In this document: positions 16,314 to 24,300 of the stretch, piece by piece
Layout: each line of letters opens with the position of its first letter
Position numbering within the stretch: the stretch's first letter is position 1
From: Bradyrhizobium sp. WSM1743
Lineage (GTDB): Bacteria; Pseudomonadota; Alphaproteobacteria; Rhizobiales; Xanthobacteraceae
DNA: 59,132 bases
NCBI RefSeq assembly: GCF_000473065.1
Contig: NZ_AXAZ01000052.1
Location: 1 to 59,132, forward strand
Reading direction: 5' to 3'
Program-made: the position numbers and the translations under genes
The notes under the pieces: model-generated
What the model saw: only the letters and a program-made list of their open reading frames with translations
Databases searched by the model: none
Told to the model about the DNA's origin: nothing

Positions 16314-17566
16314 CTTCTCTCGTCGCGGCTGATGCGAGCCGCAGCTTGATCGGCGATGGCAGCGAGCGCGGCTTCCTCTAGTGGAAAATCCGCCGCAAGC
16401 CAAGCGTCCTCGGCAAGTGTCAACACATGTCCGAGCGCAGGTCCTTCCGCCAGGCCGCGTGCGATGAAGTCGGCGGCCTTCAGCGGAAATTTCGGCGCGG
16501 TCCAGCGCTGCGGCAGCTCGGCGAGCGCACGCCAGCGCGGCGAGGCGACATCGCCGCCGTTCCTCGCCCAGCCCAGCAACACGCGATCGTGATAGCGCTC
16601 GGCTCCGAGCCGGTAGAGCAACCGCCGTGCATTGGCTTCGTCCTTGGTGGCGAAGCGCCACCAGCGGTGCCCCATCGAATCCAGCGCCTTGGCCTCGGCA
16701 TTGGAGAGCCGCAAGCGCACGGCGACGCGCTTGGCATCTTCGGTCACGGCGACCGTCAGCGCGGCCAGGCGTCGCGTGCTGCTCGCGGCGAGGCCGAGCT
16801 CGCGCTCGATCGCGATCATCGTCGCCAGGGGGCCCGTATAGACCACGCCGCCGATCAGCGCTTGCAGCAATCCGCCCTCGGCCATGGCCAGCACGGCCGC
16901 GGCTGCACCGCCGGGCACCAGCAGCTTCAGCATCTCCATGCGCACCCGCTCGGCCGAGAGGCTGGCTAGCCCTGCGCGTCCGCGGATGCAGGCGAGATAG
17001 CCGTCGCGGTCGGGCTCGCCGGCGCCGAAGGCGGCGTGGATGCGGAAGAAGCGCAGGATGCGCAAATAATCCTCGGCGATGCGCTGGTCGGGATCGCCGA
17101 TGAAGCGCACGCGGCGGGCTTTGGCATCCGCGATGCCGCCGACATAGTCGTAGACGACACCATCAGCATCGACGGACAAGCCGTTCATGGTGAAGTCGCG
17201 CCGCTCGGCATCCTTCACCCAGTCGCGGCCGAACGCGACCGTGGCCTTGCGGCCGAAGGTTTCGGTGTCCTCGCGCAGCGTCGTGATTTCATAGGGATGC
17301 CCGTCGATGACGAGCGTGACGGTGCCGTGGTCGATGCCGGTCGGCACGCCCTTGATGCCGGCGGCCTTGGCGCGCCGCATCACCTCCTCCGGCAGCGCCG
17401 TGGTCGCGATGTCGATGTCACCAGGCTTAAGGCCGAGCAGTGCATTGCGCACGGCGCCGCCGACCACCCGCGCCTCCTCGCCATCAGCGCTGAGCAGCTC
17501 CAGGACACGCGCGGTCCCGCCTGCAGTCAGCCAGGGCGCATGGGCAAGTAAAGGCTCCGCGCTCAT
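16310..17566 (-). CDS. CCA tRNA nucleotidyltransferase / poly(A) polymerase family
   Basis: 418 aa. Class II nucleotidyltransferase that adds or repairs the CCA end of tRNAs, or polyadenylates RNA. The catalytic signature is VVGGAVRNALLGLKPGDIDIAT near residue 34-56, with the two metal-binding Asp in DIDIAT, followed by RRDFTMNGLSVD and the nucleotide-selecting block RIAEDYLRILRFFRIHAAFG. Without HD-domain residues it is of the alphaproteobacterial type. ATG 17566 lies 10 bp after the DUF6111 stop, and its own stop overlaps the GTG of the next gene. Confidence 0.95.
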   Translation of the reverse strand: MSAEPLLAHAPWLTAGGTARVLELLSADGEEARVVGGAVRNALLGLKPGDIDIATTALPEEVMRRAKAAGIKGVPTGIDHGTVTLVIDGHPYEITTLREDTETFGRKATVAFGRDWVKDAERRDFTMNGLSVDADGVVYDYVGGIADAKARRVRFIGDPDQRIAEDYLRILRFFRIHAAFGAGEPDRDGYLACIRGRAGLASLSAERVRMEMLKLLVPGGAAAAVLAMAEGGLLQALIGGVVYTGPLATMIAIERELGLAASSTRRLAALTVAVTEDAKRVAVRLRLSNAEAKALDSMGHRWWRFATKDEANARRLLYRLGAERYHDRVLLGWARNGGDVASPRWRALAELPQRWTAPKFPLKAADFIARGLAEGPALGHVLTLAEDAWLAADFPLEEAALAAIADQAAARISRDERR

Positions 17567-17576
17567 CGATCGGCCC

Positions 17577-17840
17577 CTATTTTTCCACGCCCGGCACGAG
17601 CTTGCCGTTCTCGATATGGGCGGGAACGTAGGTCGAATCCGGCGGCGCGCCGGAGAAATGCGCGAGGCCGATCAGGCCCGCGATGACGAGCGCGAGCGCG
17701 ACCAGGACGAGGCGCGCGACGATCGCGACCGGCCAGGAGGATCGTGCGAACAGGCCGGAGCGCGTGGCGGCCAGGAACAGCGCATAGACGGCAAAGGGGA
17801 TGAGGAAGATTCCGATCTCGGTCAGAACCGTCCGGATCAT
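17577..17840 (-). CDS. DUF6111-like small membrane protein
   Basis: 87 aa. Two hydrophobic helices (IGIFLIPFAVYALFLAA and VARLVLVALALVIAGLIGLA) with a polar C-terminal tail containing PPDSTYVPAHIENGKLVPG. It matches the conserved small proteins encoded between a NUDIX CoA pyrophosphatase and CCA-transferase in Bradyrhizobium-type genomes. The ATG overlaps the upstream stop as ATGA, so translation is coupled. Function unknown; the conserved company with RNA and nucleotide enzymes is suggestive only. Confidence 0.85.
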   Translation of the reverse strand: MIRTVLTEIGIFLIPFAVYALFLAATRSGLFARSSWPVAIVARLVLVALALVIAGLIGLAHFSGAPPDSTYVPAHIENGKLVPGVEK

Positions 17841-18520
17841 GATGAATAGATCCGCTCATACAGCACACGCAACATTCCCGCCGTCGCCCCCCAGATGTAG
17901 CGTTCCGCGAACGGCATCGCGTAGTAGGACCGCGGCATGCCGCGGAATTCCTTGCTGTGCACCTGGTGGTTCACCGGATTCATCAGGAAGGATAGCGGCA
18001 CCTCGAACGCATCATCAACCTCGGAATGGTTGATGGTGAGCGAAAAGCCGGGCCTGACCTTCGCCACCGTCGGCAGGATGCGGAAGCCGAAGGCGGTGCC
18101 GTAGAGATCGAGATAGCCGAGCGGTTCGATGAAGTCCCTGGAGAGCCCGACCTCCTCCTCGGCCTCGCGCAGCGCCGCATCGAGCGGCGAGGCATCGGTC
18201 GCGTCGATCTTGCCGCCGGGAAACGCGATCTGGCCGGCATGGTCGTTGAGATGCGCCGAGCGCTGCGTCAGGAGGATGGTCGGCTCGGGATGATCGACCA
18301 CCGCGATCAGGACCGCTGCGGGGCGCACAGGCTGCTCGCGCGCGATGATCTCGAGCATCTTGTCGGTCCCCGGATCGCCCGAGGCGGGGATGATGTTGGG
18401 GTCATAGAGGCCGGGCGGCACGTCGAAGCCGAGCCTCGCCCTGGAGCGGGCGAAGAAATCCGCCGCGCCTAAGATGGCGGGATCACCTTCAGCCTCGCTC
18501 CTGGGAATAGGCTTGTTCAA
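17837..18520 (-). CDS. NUDIX hydrolase, CoA pyrophosphatase type
   Basis: 227 aa. Hydrolyses the pyrophosphate of coenzyme A or its derivatives in the cytoplasm. The UPF0035-type motif LLTQRSAHLNDHAGQIAFPGG precedes the NUDIX box, whose catalytic core reads REAEEEVGL. It starts at TTG 18520, with TTGA overlapping the stop of the DUF1285 gene; no ATG exists before the conserved region. Its stop overlaps the DUF6111 start in turn. Tight packing suggests strict co-translation. Confidence 0.93.
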   Translation of the reverse strand: MNKPIPRSEAEGDPAILGAADFFARSRARLGFDVPPGLYDPNIIPASGDPGTDKMLEIIAREQPVRPAAVLIAVVDHPEPTILLTQRSAHLNDHAGQIAFPGGKIDATDASPLDAALREAEEEVGLSRDFIEPLGYLDLYGTAFGFRILPTVAKVRPGFSLTINHSEVDDAFEVPLSFLMNPVNHQVHSKEFRGMPRSYYAMPFAERYIWGATAGMLRVLYERIYSS

Positions 18521-19128
18521 AGCGCGGCCCTCACCTGCTCCGCATCGGCCATGGCGAAGAATTCGCCGGCCGACTCGACACCGAACATCGGCTGGCCATC
18601 GACCATCCGCTCCTCGCCCATGTCAACCAGATCGTAATAGAGCGCCCTTGTGACCTTGGCCCAGAGGTCGGCGCGGACGTGCAAGTAAGGCGTCAGCCCG
18701 CCGTCTTGCGCCTGCTCGAAACGCAGCCGGTGCGCGGCATCGCAAATCACCCAGTCGTCGACATTGGTGCGGAAGCTCAGCACGCGATGGTTGTCCTCGC
18801 CGCTTTTCAACATCTCGACCGCCATGAACGGCGCATCATCGACGCGGATGCCGACCTTCTCCACCGGAGTGACCAGGAAATGCTTGTCGCCCTCGCGCTT
18901 GAGGATGGTCGAGAACAGCCGGACGAGGGCGTGACGCCCGATTGGCGTCCCCATGTAGAACCAAGTACCATCGGACGCGATTCGGATGTCGAGATCGCCG
19001 CAAAACGGCGGATTCCACAAATGCACCGGAGGCAGGCCCTTTTTGGCGCCTTCGGCATTGGCAGCGCTTTTGGCAGCGGCAGTCAGCCCTTCAAGACCGC
19101 GATCGGCGCTCTGCCCTTGGTTCGCCAT
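18517..19128 (-). CDS. DUF1285 family protein
   Basis: 203 aa. Cytoplasmic protein of unknown function, first gene of the five-gene chain. Recognisable family blocks are PPVHLWNPPFCGDLDIRIASDGTWFYMGTPIGR (in pieces) near residue 35-65, followed by an Arg-Leu-Phe-Ser segment and PVEKVGIRVDDAPFMAVEM. The start is ATG 19128 or, 7 residues earlier, ATG 19149; neither has a clear ribosome site. The frame stays open far upstream, but only as antisense of the moxR gene. Its stop overlaps the NUDIX TTG. Confidence 0.88.
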   Translation of the reverse strand: MANQGQSADRGLEGLTAAAKSAANAEGAKKGLPPVHLWNPPFCGDLDIRIASDGTWFYMGTPIGRHALVRLFSTILKREGDKHFLVTPVEKVGIRVDDAPFMAVEMLKSGEDNHRVLSFRTNVDDWVICDAAHRLRFEQAQDGGLTPYLHVRADLWAKVTRALYYDLVDMGEERMVDGQPMFGVESAGEFFAMADAEQVRAAL

Positions 19129-19399
19129 GGTTTGCCCTGACTTTGTCATTGGCACGATTGGTGCAGGTCTACGTTGTACTCGGGTGCGCGGTTCCATACG
19201 GAATAGTCCGGTGTGGAGGTCGCCACTTCGTGATGCCGTACATACCCCGAAGCCGATAAGGTGGGGATAGGTTAATTCAACGAATACATGGCCTTCCTGC
19301 AAGTCTAGCATAGGGCCCATGATCTGACGTGATGACCTGACGTGACGTGCTGACCTGACGGTGCAAGCAAGCCGCGTGGCAGGCTGAAGGAGCGAGCGA

Positions 19400-20398
19400 A
19401 TGGCGGAGAGTGTCGAGAAACTCGAGGACGGGATCGTCCGTTCGGCCGAACAGGTGTCGAGCCAGATTCGCGCGGCCAAGGACGCGATCGCCTCCGTCAT
19501 CTTCGGCCAGGATCGCGTGATCGAGAACACGCTGGTCACCATCCTCTCCGGCGGCCATGCGCTCTTGATCGGAGTGCCCGGTCTCGCCAAGACCAAGCTG
19601 GTCGAGACGCTCGGCGTCACGCTCGGTCTCGATGCCAAGCGCATCCAGTTCACGCCCGACCTGATGCCCTCGGACATCCTCGGCGCCGAGGTGCTGGACG
19701 AGAGCACCGCGGGCAGGCGCGCGTTCCGCTTCATTGCCGGGCCCGTGTTCGCGCAGCTCCTGATGGCCGACGAGATCAACCGCGCCAGCCCCCGCACGCA
19801 GTCGGCGCTCCTGCAGGCCATGCAGGAGCAGCACATCACCGTTGCCGGTGCGCGCCACGATCTGCCGAAGCCTTTCCACGTGCTCGCGACGCAAAACCCG
19901 CTGGAGCAGGAAGGCACCTATCCGCTGCCGGAAGCGCAGCTCGACCGCTTCCTGATGGAGATCGACGTCGACTATCCCGATCGCGATGCCGAACGCCGCA
20001 TCCTGTTCGAGACCACCGGCGCGGAGGAGACGCTGGCCAGGGGCGCGATGACGCCCGATGCGCTGATCGCCGCGCAGCGGCTGATCCGGCGCCTGCCGGT
20101 CGGCGATTCCGTGGTGGAGGCGATCCTGTCGCTGGTGCGCTCGGCCCGCCCGGGTCCGGATGCCGGCGAAGCCGGCAAGTTCATCGCCTGGGGACCCGGC
20201 CCGCGCGCCAGCCAATCCTTGATGCTGGCGGTGCGCGCGCGTGCGCTGATCGACGGACGCCTCGCGCCTTCGGTCGACGACGTGCTCGACCTTGCCGAAC
20301 CCGTGCTGAAGCACCGCATGGCGCTGACGTTCCAGGCGCGCGCCGAAGGCCGCACGATTCCGGACGTGATCCGGCAATTGAAGACACGGATCGGTTGA
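19400..20398 (+). CDS. MoxR-family AAA+ ATPase
   Basis: 332 aa. AAA+ chaperone-like ATPase thought to help metal insertion or maturation of partner proteins with VWA domains. Walker A is GVPGLAKTK near residue 56-64 and Walker B is LLMADEINRASPRTQSALLQ near residue 118-135, followed by the sensor region TQNPLEQEGTYPLPEAQLDRF. The C-terminal helical lid is present. It is the first gene of a four-gene unit; the stop overlaps the next start (TGATG at 20396-20400). The gap before it (19129-19399) is a divergent promoter region. Confidence 0.95.
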   Translation: MAESVEKLEDGIVRSAEQVSSQIRAAKDAIASVIFGQDRVIENTLVTILSGGHALLIGVPGLAKTKLVETLGVTLGLDAKRIQFTPDLMPSDILGAEVLDESTAGRRAFRFIAGPVFAQLLMADEINRASPRTQSALLQAMQEQHITVAGARHDLPKPFHVLATQNPLEQEGTYPLPEAQLDRFLMEIDVDYPDRDAERRILFETTGAEETLARGAMTPDALIAAQRLIRRLPVGDSVVEAILSLVRSARPGPDAGEAGKFIAWGPGPRASQSLMLAVRARALIDGRLAPSVDDVLDLAEPVLKHRMALTFQARAEGRTIPDVIRQLKTRIG

Positions 20399-21342
20399 TG
20401 GCAGCAGAGAACGGGTCCGCAGCGAAGGAGACACTGGCGATCCGACGTGCCGATGGCGAAAGCCGCACGCTCGCCGCTTCGCTGCCGCGCCTGGTGCTTG
20501 AGGCCCGCCGCGTCGCCGCCAACGTCATCCACGGCCTGCATGGAAGGCGCCGCGCCGGCTCCGGCGAAAATTTCTGGCAGTACCGCCGCTTCGTCTCGGG
20601 CGAGCCGTCGCAGAATGTCGACTGGCGCCGCTCGGCGCGCGACGACCATCTCTATGTCCGCGAGCTCGAATGGGAAGCTTCGCACACGGTCTGGATCTGG
20701 CCGGACCGCTCGCCCTCGATGGCGTTCGCCTCGAAGACTGCGCGCGAGTCCAAGCTCGAGCGGACGCTGATCGTCGCCTTCGCGCTGGCCGAGCTGCTCG
20801 TCGCCGGCGGTGAGCGCGTCGGCATTCCCGGACTGATGGCGCCGACCGCAAGCCGCAGCGTGATCGACAAGATGGCGCAGGCGATGCTGCATGACGATGG
20901 CGACCGGCTGAGCCTGCCGCCGTCCTTCGTGCCCGCGGCACTGGCCGAGATCATCGTGCTGTCGGATTTCTGGTCGCCGATCTCCGAGATCAGGACGACG
21001 CTCGCGGGGCTCTCCGGCTCCGGCGCACATGGCACGATGGTGCAGGTCGTCGATCCCGCCGAGGAGTCGTTCCCCTATTCCGGCCGCATCGAGTTCGTCG
21101 AGCCCGAAGGCTTCGGCGTGATCACCGCCGGCCGCGCCGAGAGCTGGGCACAGGATTACGCTGTGCGGCTCGCGCTGCATCGCGACCAGATCCGCGCCGA
21201 GACCAACAACCTGGACTGGCTGTTCACGACGCACGCGACCGACCGCTCGGCCGCCGAGCTGCTGCTGTTCCTGCATGCAGGCATGCAGGTGAGCAAGTCG
21301 GGCGCCCGCACCACCACCATCAAGGCGGGGCCGGCCGCATGA
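20398..21342 (+). CDS. DUF58 domain protein
   Basis: 314 aa. Typical partner of MoxR ATPases in aerotolerance-like (Bat) operons. The DUF58 core is seen at about residues 45-90: FWQYRRFVSGEPSQNVDWRRSARDDHLYVRELEWE in pieces, where the R-x-Y, DW and VRE residues are the family hallmarks. It has no signal peptide and no membrane helix, so it is likely cytoplasmic or membrane-associated through partners. It starts at ATG 20398, overlapping the moxR stop by one base, and its own stop overlaps the next start by four bases. Confidence 0.93.
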   Translation: MAAENGSAAKETLAIRRADGESRTLAASLPRLVLEARRVAANVIHGLHGRRRAGSGENFWQYRRFVSGEPSQNVDWRRSARDDHLYVRELEWEASHTVWIWPDRSPSMAFASKTARESKLERTLIVAFALAELLVAGGERVGIPGLMAPTASRSVIDKMAQAMLHDDGDRLSLPPSFVPAALAEIIVLSDFWSPISEIRTTLAGLSGSGAHGTMVQVVDPAEESFPYSGRIEFVEPEGFGVITAGRAESWAQDYAVRLALHRDQIRAETNNLDWLFTTHATDRSAAELLLFLHAGMQVSKSGARTTTIKAGPAA

Positions 21343-24149
21343 TGGGATTGCCGCTCGCCTTCACGCAACCGCTGCTCCTGATCGGCCTCGTCAGCCTGCC
21401 CGTGCTGTGGTGGCTGCTCCGCGTGATGCCGCCGCGGCCGCGCCGGATCGAGTTTCCGCCGACGCGGCTGTTGTTCGACATCACGCCGCGCGAAGAGACG
21501 CCGTCACGGACGCCGTGGTGGCTGACCGCGCTCCGCCTGCTCGCCGCCGCGCTGGTGATCTTCGCCGCCGCCGGCCCGATCTGGAATCCGCAAACCGGCC
21601 TCGCCGGCAGCAAGGCGCCGCTGATGATCATGTTCGACGACGGCTGGAGCGCCGCATCGCACTGGGACGTCAGGATCAGGGCCGCCGACGAGCTGATCGC
21701 CAACGCCGACAACGACGGCCGCGGCATCGCGCTGGTGCCGCTGTCCGAGCCGAACCGCGACATCACCCTGATGCCGGCAGGGGCGGCGCGCGTCGCGCTG
21801 CGGCAACTGGCGCCAAAACCCTATTCGATCGACCGCGTCGAGACGCTGGCTGCAGTCGAGCGTTTTCTCAAAGTCACCGGCGACTGCGAGATCGCTTGGC
21901 TGTCTGACGGCGTCGACACCGGCCGTGGCGAGGACTTCGTGGCTGGCCTCGGCAAGACCATCGGCGATCGCAGCCTGACCGTGTTCGAAGGCGGCACCTC
22001 CTCGCCGCTGGCCCTGGTCGCCGCCGAGAACGCCGCGGCGAAGATGACGGTGAAGGTGCTGCGCACCGATAGCGGCATCGCGGTCGGCACCGTGCGCGCG
22101 CTGGACCAGAAGGCATCGCCGATCGGCGAAGCCCGCTATTCGTTCGGTCCGCAGGACAAGGAAACCGAAGCGGCGTTCGATCTGCCGGTCGAGCTGCGCA
22201 ACGACATCACGCGGCTCGAGATCTCGGGCGAGCGCTCCGCCGGCGCGGTGCAGCTGCTCGACAAGCGCTGGCGCCGCCGCGCCATCGGCATCGTCTCGGG
22301 CTCGACCAGCGAGACCGCGCAGCCGCTGCTGGCGCCGACCTTCTATCTCACCCGCGCGCTGGCTCCGTTCGCCGACGTGCGGCTCGCCGACAAGGGCTCG
22401 CCGCAGCAGGGTATCACGCAATTTTTGGACCAGAAGCTGCCGATGATCATCCTCGCCGATGTCGGTACCATCGCGCCTGAGCTCCGCGAGCGCCTCAATG
22501 CCTGGATCGACCAGGGCGGCGTGCTGGTGCGGTTCGCAGGGCCAAGGCTGGCGCAGGCCGAGGACGATCTCGTGCCGGTGAAGCTGCGCAAGGGCGGTCG
22601 CACGCTCGGCGGCAGCCTGACCTGGGAGAAGCCGCAGCATCTCGCCGCCTTCGCGGCCGATGGCCCGTTTGCCGGCGTCGCAGTGCCCAAGGACGTCACC
22701 GTGAGCCGGCAGGTGCTGGCCGAGCCGGATGCCGTGCTCGCCACCAAGAGCTGGGCCTCGCTGGAGGACGGCACGCCGCTCGTGACCGGCGAGCATCGCG
22801 GCAAGGGCATCGTCAGCCTGTTCCACGTCAGCGCCGACATGCGCTGGTCGGATCTGCCGATGTCGGGCACCTTCGTCGAAATGCTGCGGCGGGTGGTCGA
22901 CATGTCCGGTTACACGTCCAAGCCGGGCGCGGGTGTTGCCAGCGAAGCGACCACTGAAACGGTGGCACCGCTGCACATTCTCGACGGATTTGGCGCCTTC
23001 GGCCCGCCGCCGGCGACCGCAAAGCCGCTGCCTGCGGATTACCGCGACCGCGCCACACCTGACCATCCGCCCGGCTTCTATGGTCCGGCAGAAGGACCGC
23101 TTGCCGTGAACACGCTTGCCGCCGCCGACCGCATCGCGGCCCTGAACACCGCGGCCCTGCGCGCCCGGCACGCCACCTACACCAATGCCGAGCCGCGCGA
23201 CTTGCGCGGCTGGCTGCTGTCGACGGCGCTCGCGCTGTTCCTGATCGACGCCATCATCGTCGCGGTGCTCGGCGGCGGAATTGCCGCGCTGCTGCGCCGC
23301 CGCGCCGCACCCGCCATGATCGTGCTCGCCCTGCTCGCAGGATTCGCCTCGCTCTCGCCCACGCCGTCGCGCGCCGATGGCGTACCCGACGAGTTCGCGA
23401 TGAAGGCGGTATCGCAGACCCGCCTCGCCTATGTCGTGACAGGCAATGCCGACGTCGATTCCATCGTCAAAGCGGGGATGAACGGGCTGACGCTGTTCCT
23501 GGCCCAGCGCACGGCGCTGGAGGCCGGCGATCCCGTCGGCGTCGATCCCGCACGCGACGAGCTCGCCTTCTTCCCGCTGATCTACTGGCCAATCGTGCCG
23601 GGCGCGCCGAAGCCGCCGCAGGACGCCATCAACAAGATCGACGCCTACATGAAGCAGGGCGGTACCGTGCTGTTCGACACCCGGGACGCGATCGAGGCAC
23701 CGCCCGGCGCAAACGGGGCGTCGCAGACCCCGGGCATGCAGACGCTGCGCGAGATCCTGTCGTCGCTCGACGTGCCCGAGCTCGAGCCGGTGCCGCGCGA
23801 GCACGTGCTGACCAAGACCTTCTATCTGCTGCGCGACTTCCCCGGCCGCTTCACCGCCGGCCAGACCTGGGTCGAGACGTTGCCGCGCGAAGACGACGAG
23901 GACAGCGCGCAGCGGCCGGCCCGCGGCGGCGACGGCGTCTCGCCGATCATCATCACCTCGAACGATCTTGCCGGCGCCTGGGCCGTGCGGCCCGACGGAC
24001 AGGCCATGCTGCCGGTGACCGGCGGCGACAGCCGCCAGCGCGAATTCGCCTACCGCGCCGGCGCCAACATCGTGATGTACACGCTGACCGGCAACTACAA
24101 GGCCGACCAGGTGCACGCACCGGCGCTGATCGAACGGCTGGGGCAATAG
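21339..24149 (+). CDS. Large membrane protein with BatA-like N-terminus and DUF4159 domain
   Basis: 936 aa. It begins with two membrane helices (LLLIGLVSLPVLWWLLRVMPPRP and LTALRLLAAALVIFAAAGPIW) in the manner of BatA/aerotolerance regulators, followed by a large periplasmic or cytoplasmic part with a VWA-like fold. Another helix lies near residue 625-650 (STALALFLIDAIIVAVLGGGI), and the C-terminal third is a DUF4159 domain with FFPLIYWPIVPGAPKPPQDAINKIDAYMKQGGTVLFD (in pieces). The function is unknown; the operon is linked to envelope stress or protein maturation. Start ATG 21339 overlaps the DUF58 stop. Confidence 0.93.
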   Translation: MMGLPLAFTQPLLLIGLVSLPVLWWLLRVMPPRPRRIEFPPTRLLFDITPREETPSRTPWWLTALRLLAAALVIFAAAGPIWNPQTGLAGSKAPLMIMFDDGWSAASHWDVRIRAADELIANADNDGRGIALVPLSEPNRDITLMPAGAARVALRQLAPKPYSIDRVETLAAVERFLKVTGDCEIAWLSDGVDTGRGEDFVAGLGKTIGDRSLTVFEGGTSSPLALVAAENAAAKMTVKVLRTDSGIAVGTVRALDQKASPIGEARYSFGPQDKETEAAFDLPVELRNDITRLEISGERSAGAVQLLDKRWRRRAIGIVSGSTSETAQPLLAPTFYLTRALAPFADVRLADKGSPQQGITQFLDQKLPMIILADVGTIAPELRERLNAWIDQGGVLVRFAGPRLAQAEDDLVPVKLRKGGRTLGGSLTWEKPQHLAAFAADGPFAGVAVPKDVTVSRQVLAEPDAVLATKSWASLEDGTPLVTGEHRGKGIVSLFHVSADMRWSDLPMSGTFVEMLRRVVDMSGYTSKPGAGVASEATTETVAPLHILDGFGAFGPPPATAKPLPADYRDRATPDHPPGFYGPAEGPLAVNTLAAADRIAALNTAALRARHATYTNAEPRDLRGWLLSTALALFLIDAIIVAVLGGGIAALLRRRAAPAMIVLALLAGFASLSPTPSRADGVPDEFAMKAVSQTRLAYVVTGNADVDSIVKAGMNGLTLFLAQRTALEAGDPVGVDPARDELAFFPLIYWPIVPGAPKPPQDAINKIDAYMKQGGTVLFDTRDAIEAPPGANGASQTPGMQTLREILSSLDVPELEPVPREHVLTKTFYLLRDFPGRFTAGQTWVETLPREDDEDSAQRPARGGDGVSPIIITSNDLAGAWAVRPDGQAMLPVTGGDSRQREFAYRAGANIVMYTLTGNYKADQVHAPALIERLGQ

Positions 24150-24182
24150 AGACGCTCATGTCGAGCTTCATCCACACGCTCC

Positions 24183-24284
24183 GTCATTCCGGGATGGTCC
24201 GAAGGACCAGACCACAGGTGCGCATTGCGCACCGGGGAATCTCGAGGTTCCGGATTCGGTCCAGCGGACCGATCCGGAATGACG
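24183..24284. repeat. Palindromic intergenic element, family A copy 1
   Basis: It starts GTCATTCCGGGATGGTCC and ends with the inverted complement GGACCGATCCGGAATGAC, with an internal AATCTCGAGGTTCCGGA core. Related copies occur at 32273-32373 and 40944-41023. It lies between two genes of one operon, so it would be transcribed and fold as a long stem. Confidence 0.8.
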
Positions 24285-24300
24285 TTGATAGGTCTGTCTG

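Noticed and set aside
16314..16661. Upstream extension of the TauE-family gene
   Set aside because: Antisense-free overlap with the CCA-transferase reading frame only; composition is Arg-rich and the GTGA overlap gives a better start.
19150..19917. Upstream extension of the DUF1285 gene
   Set aside because: Lies opposite moxR and the divergent promoter; no homology to the family.
21504..24146. 880-codon minus-strand frame opposite the DUF4159 gene
   Set aside because: Codon-bias shadow of the sense gene; the product is rich in Arg, His and Gln and matches nothing.
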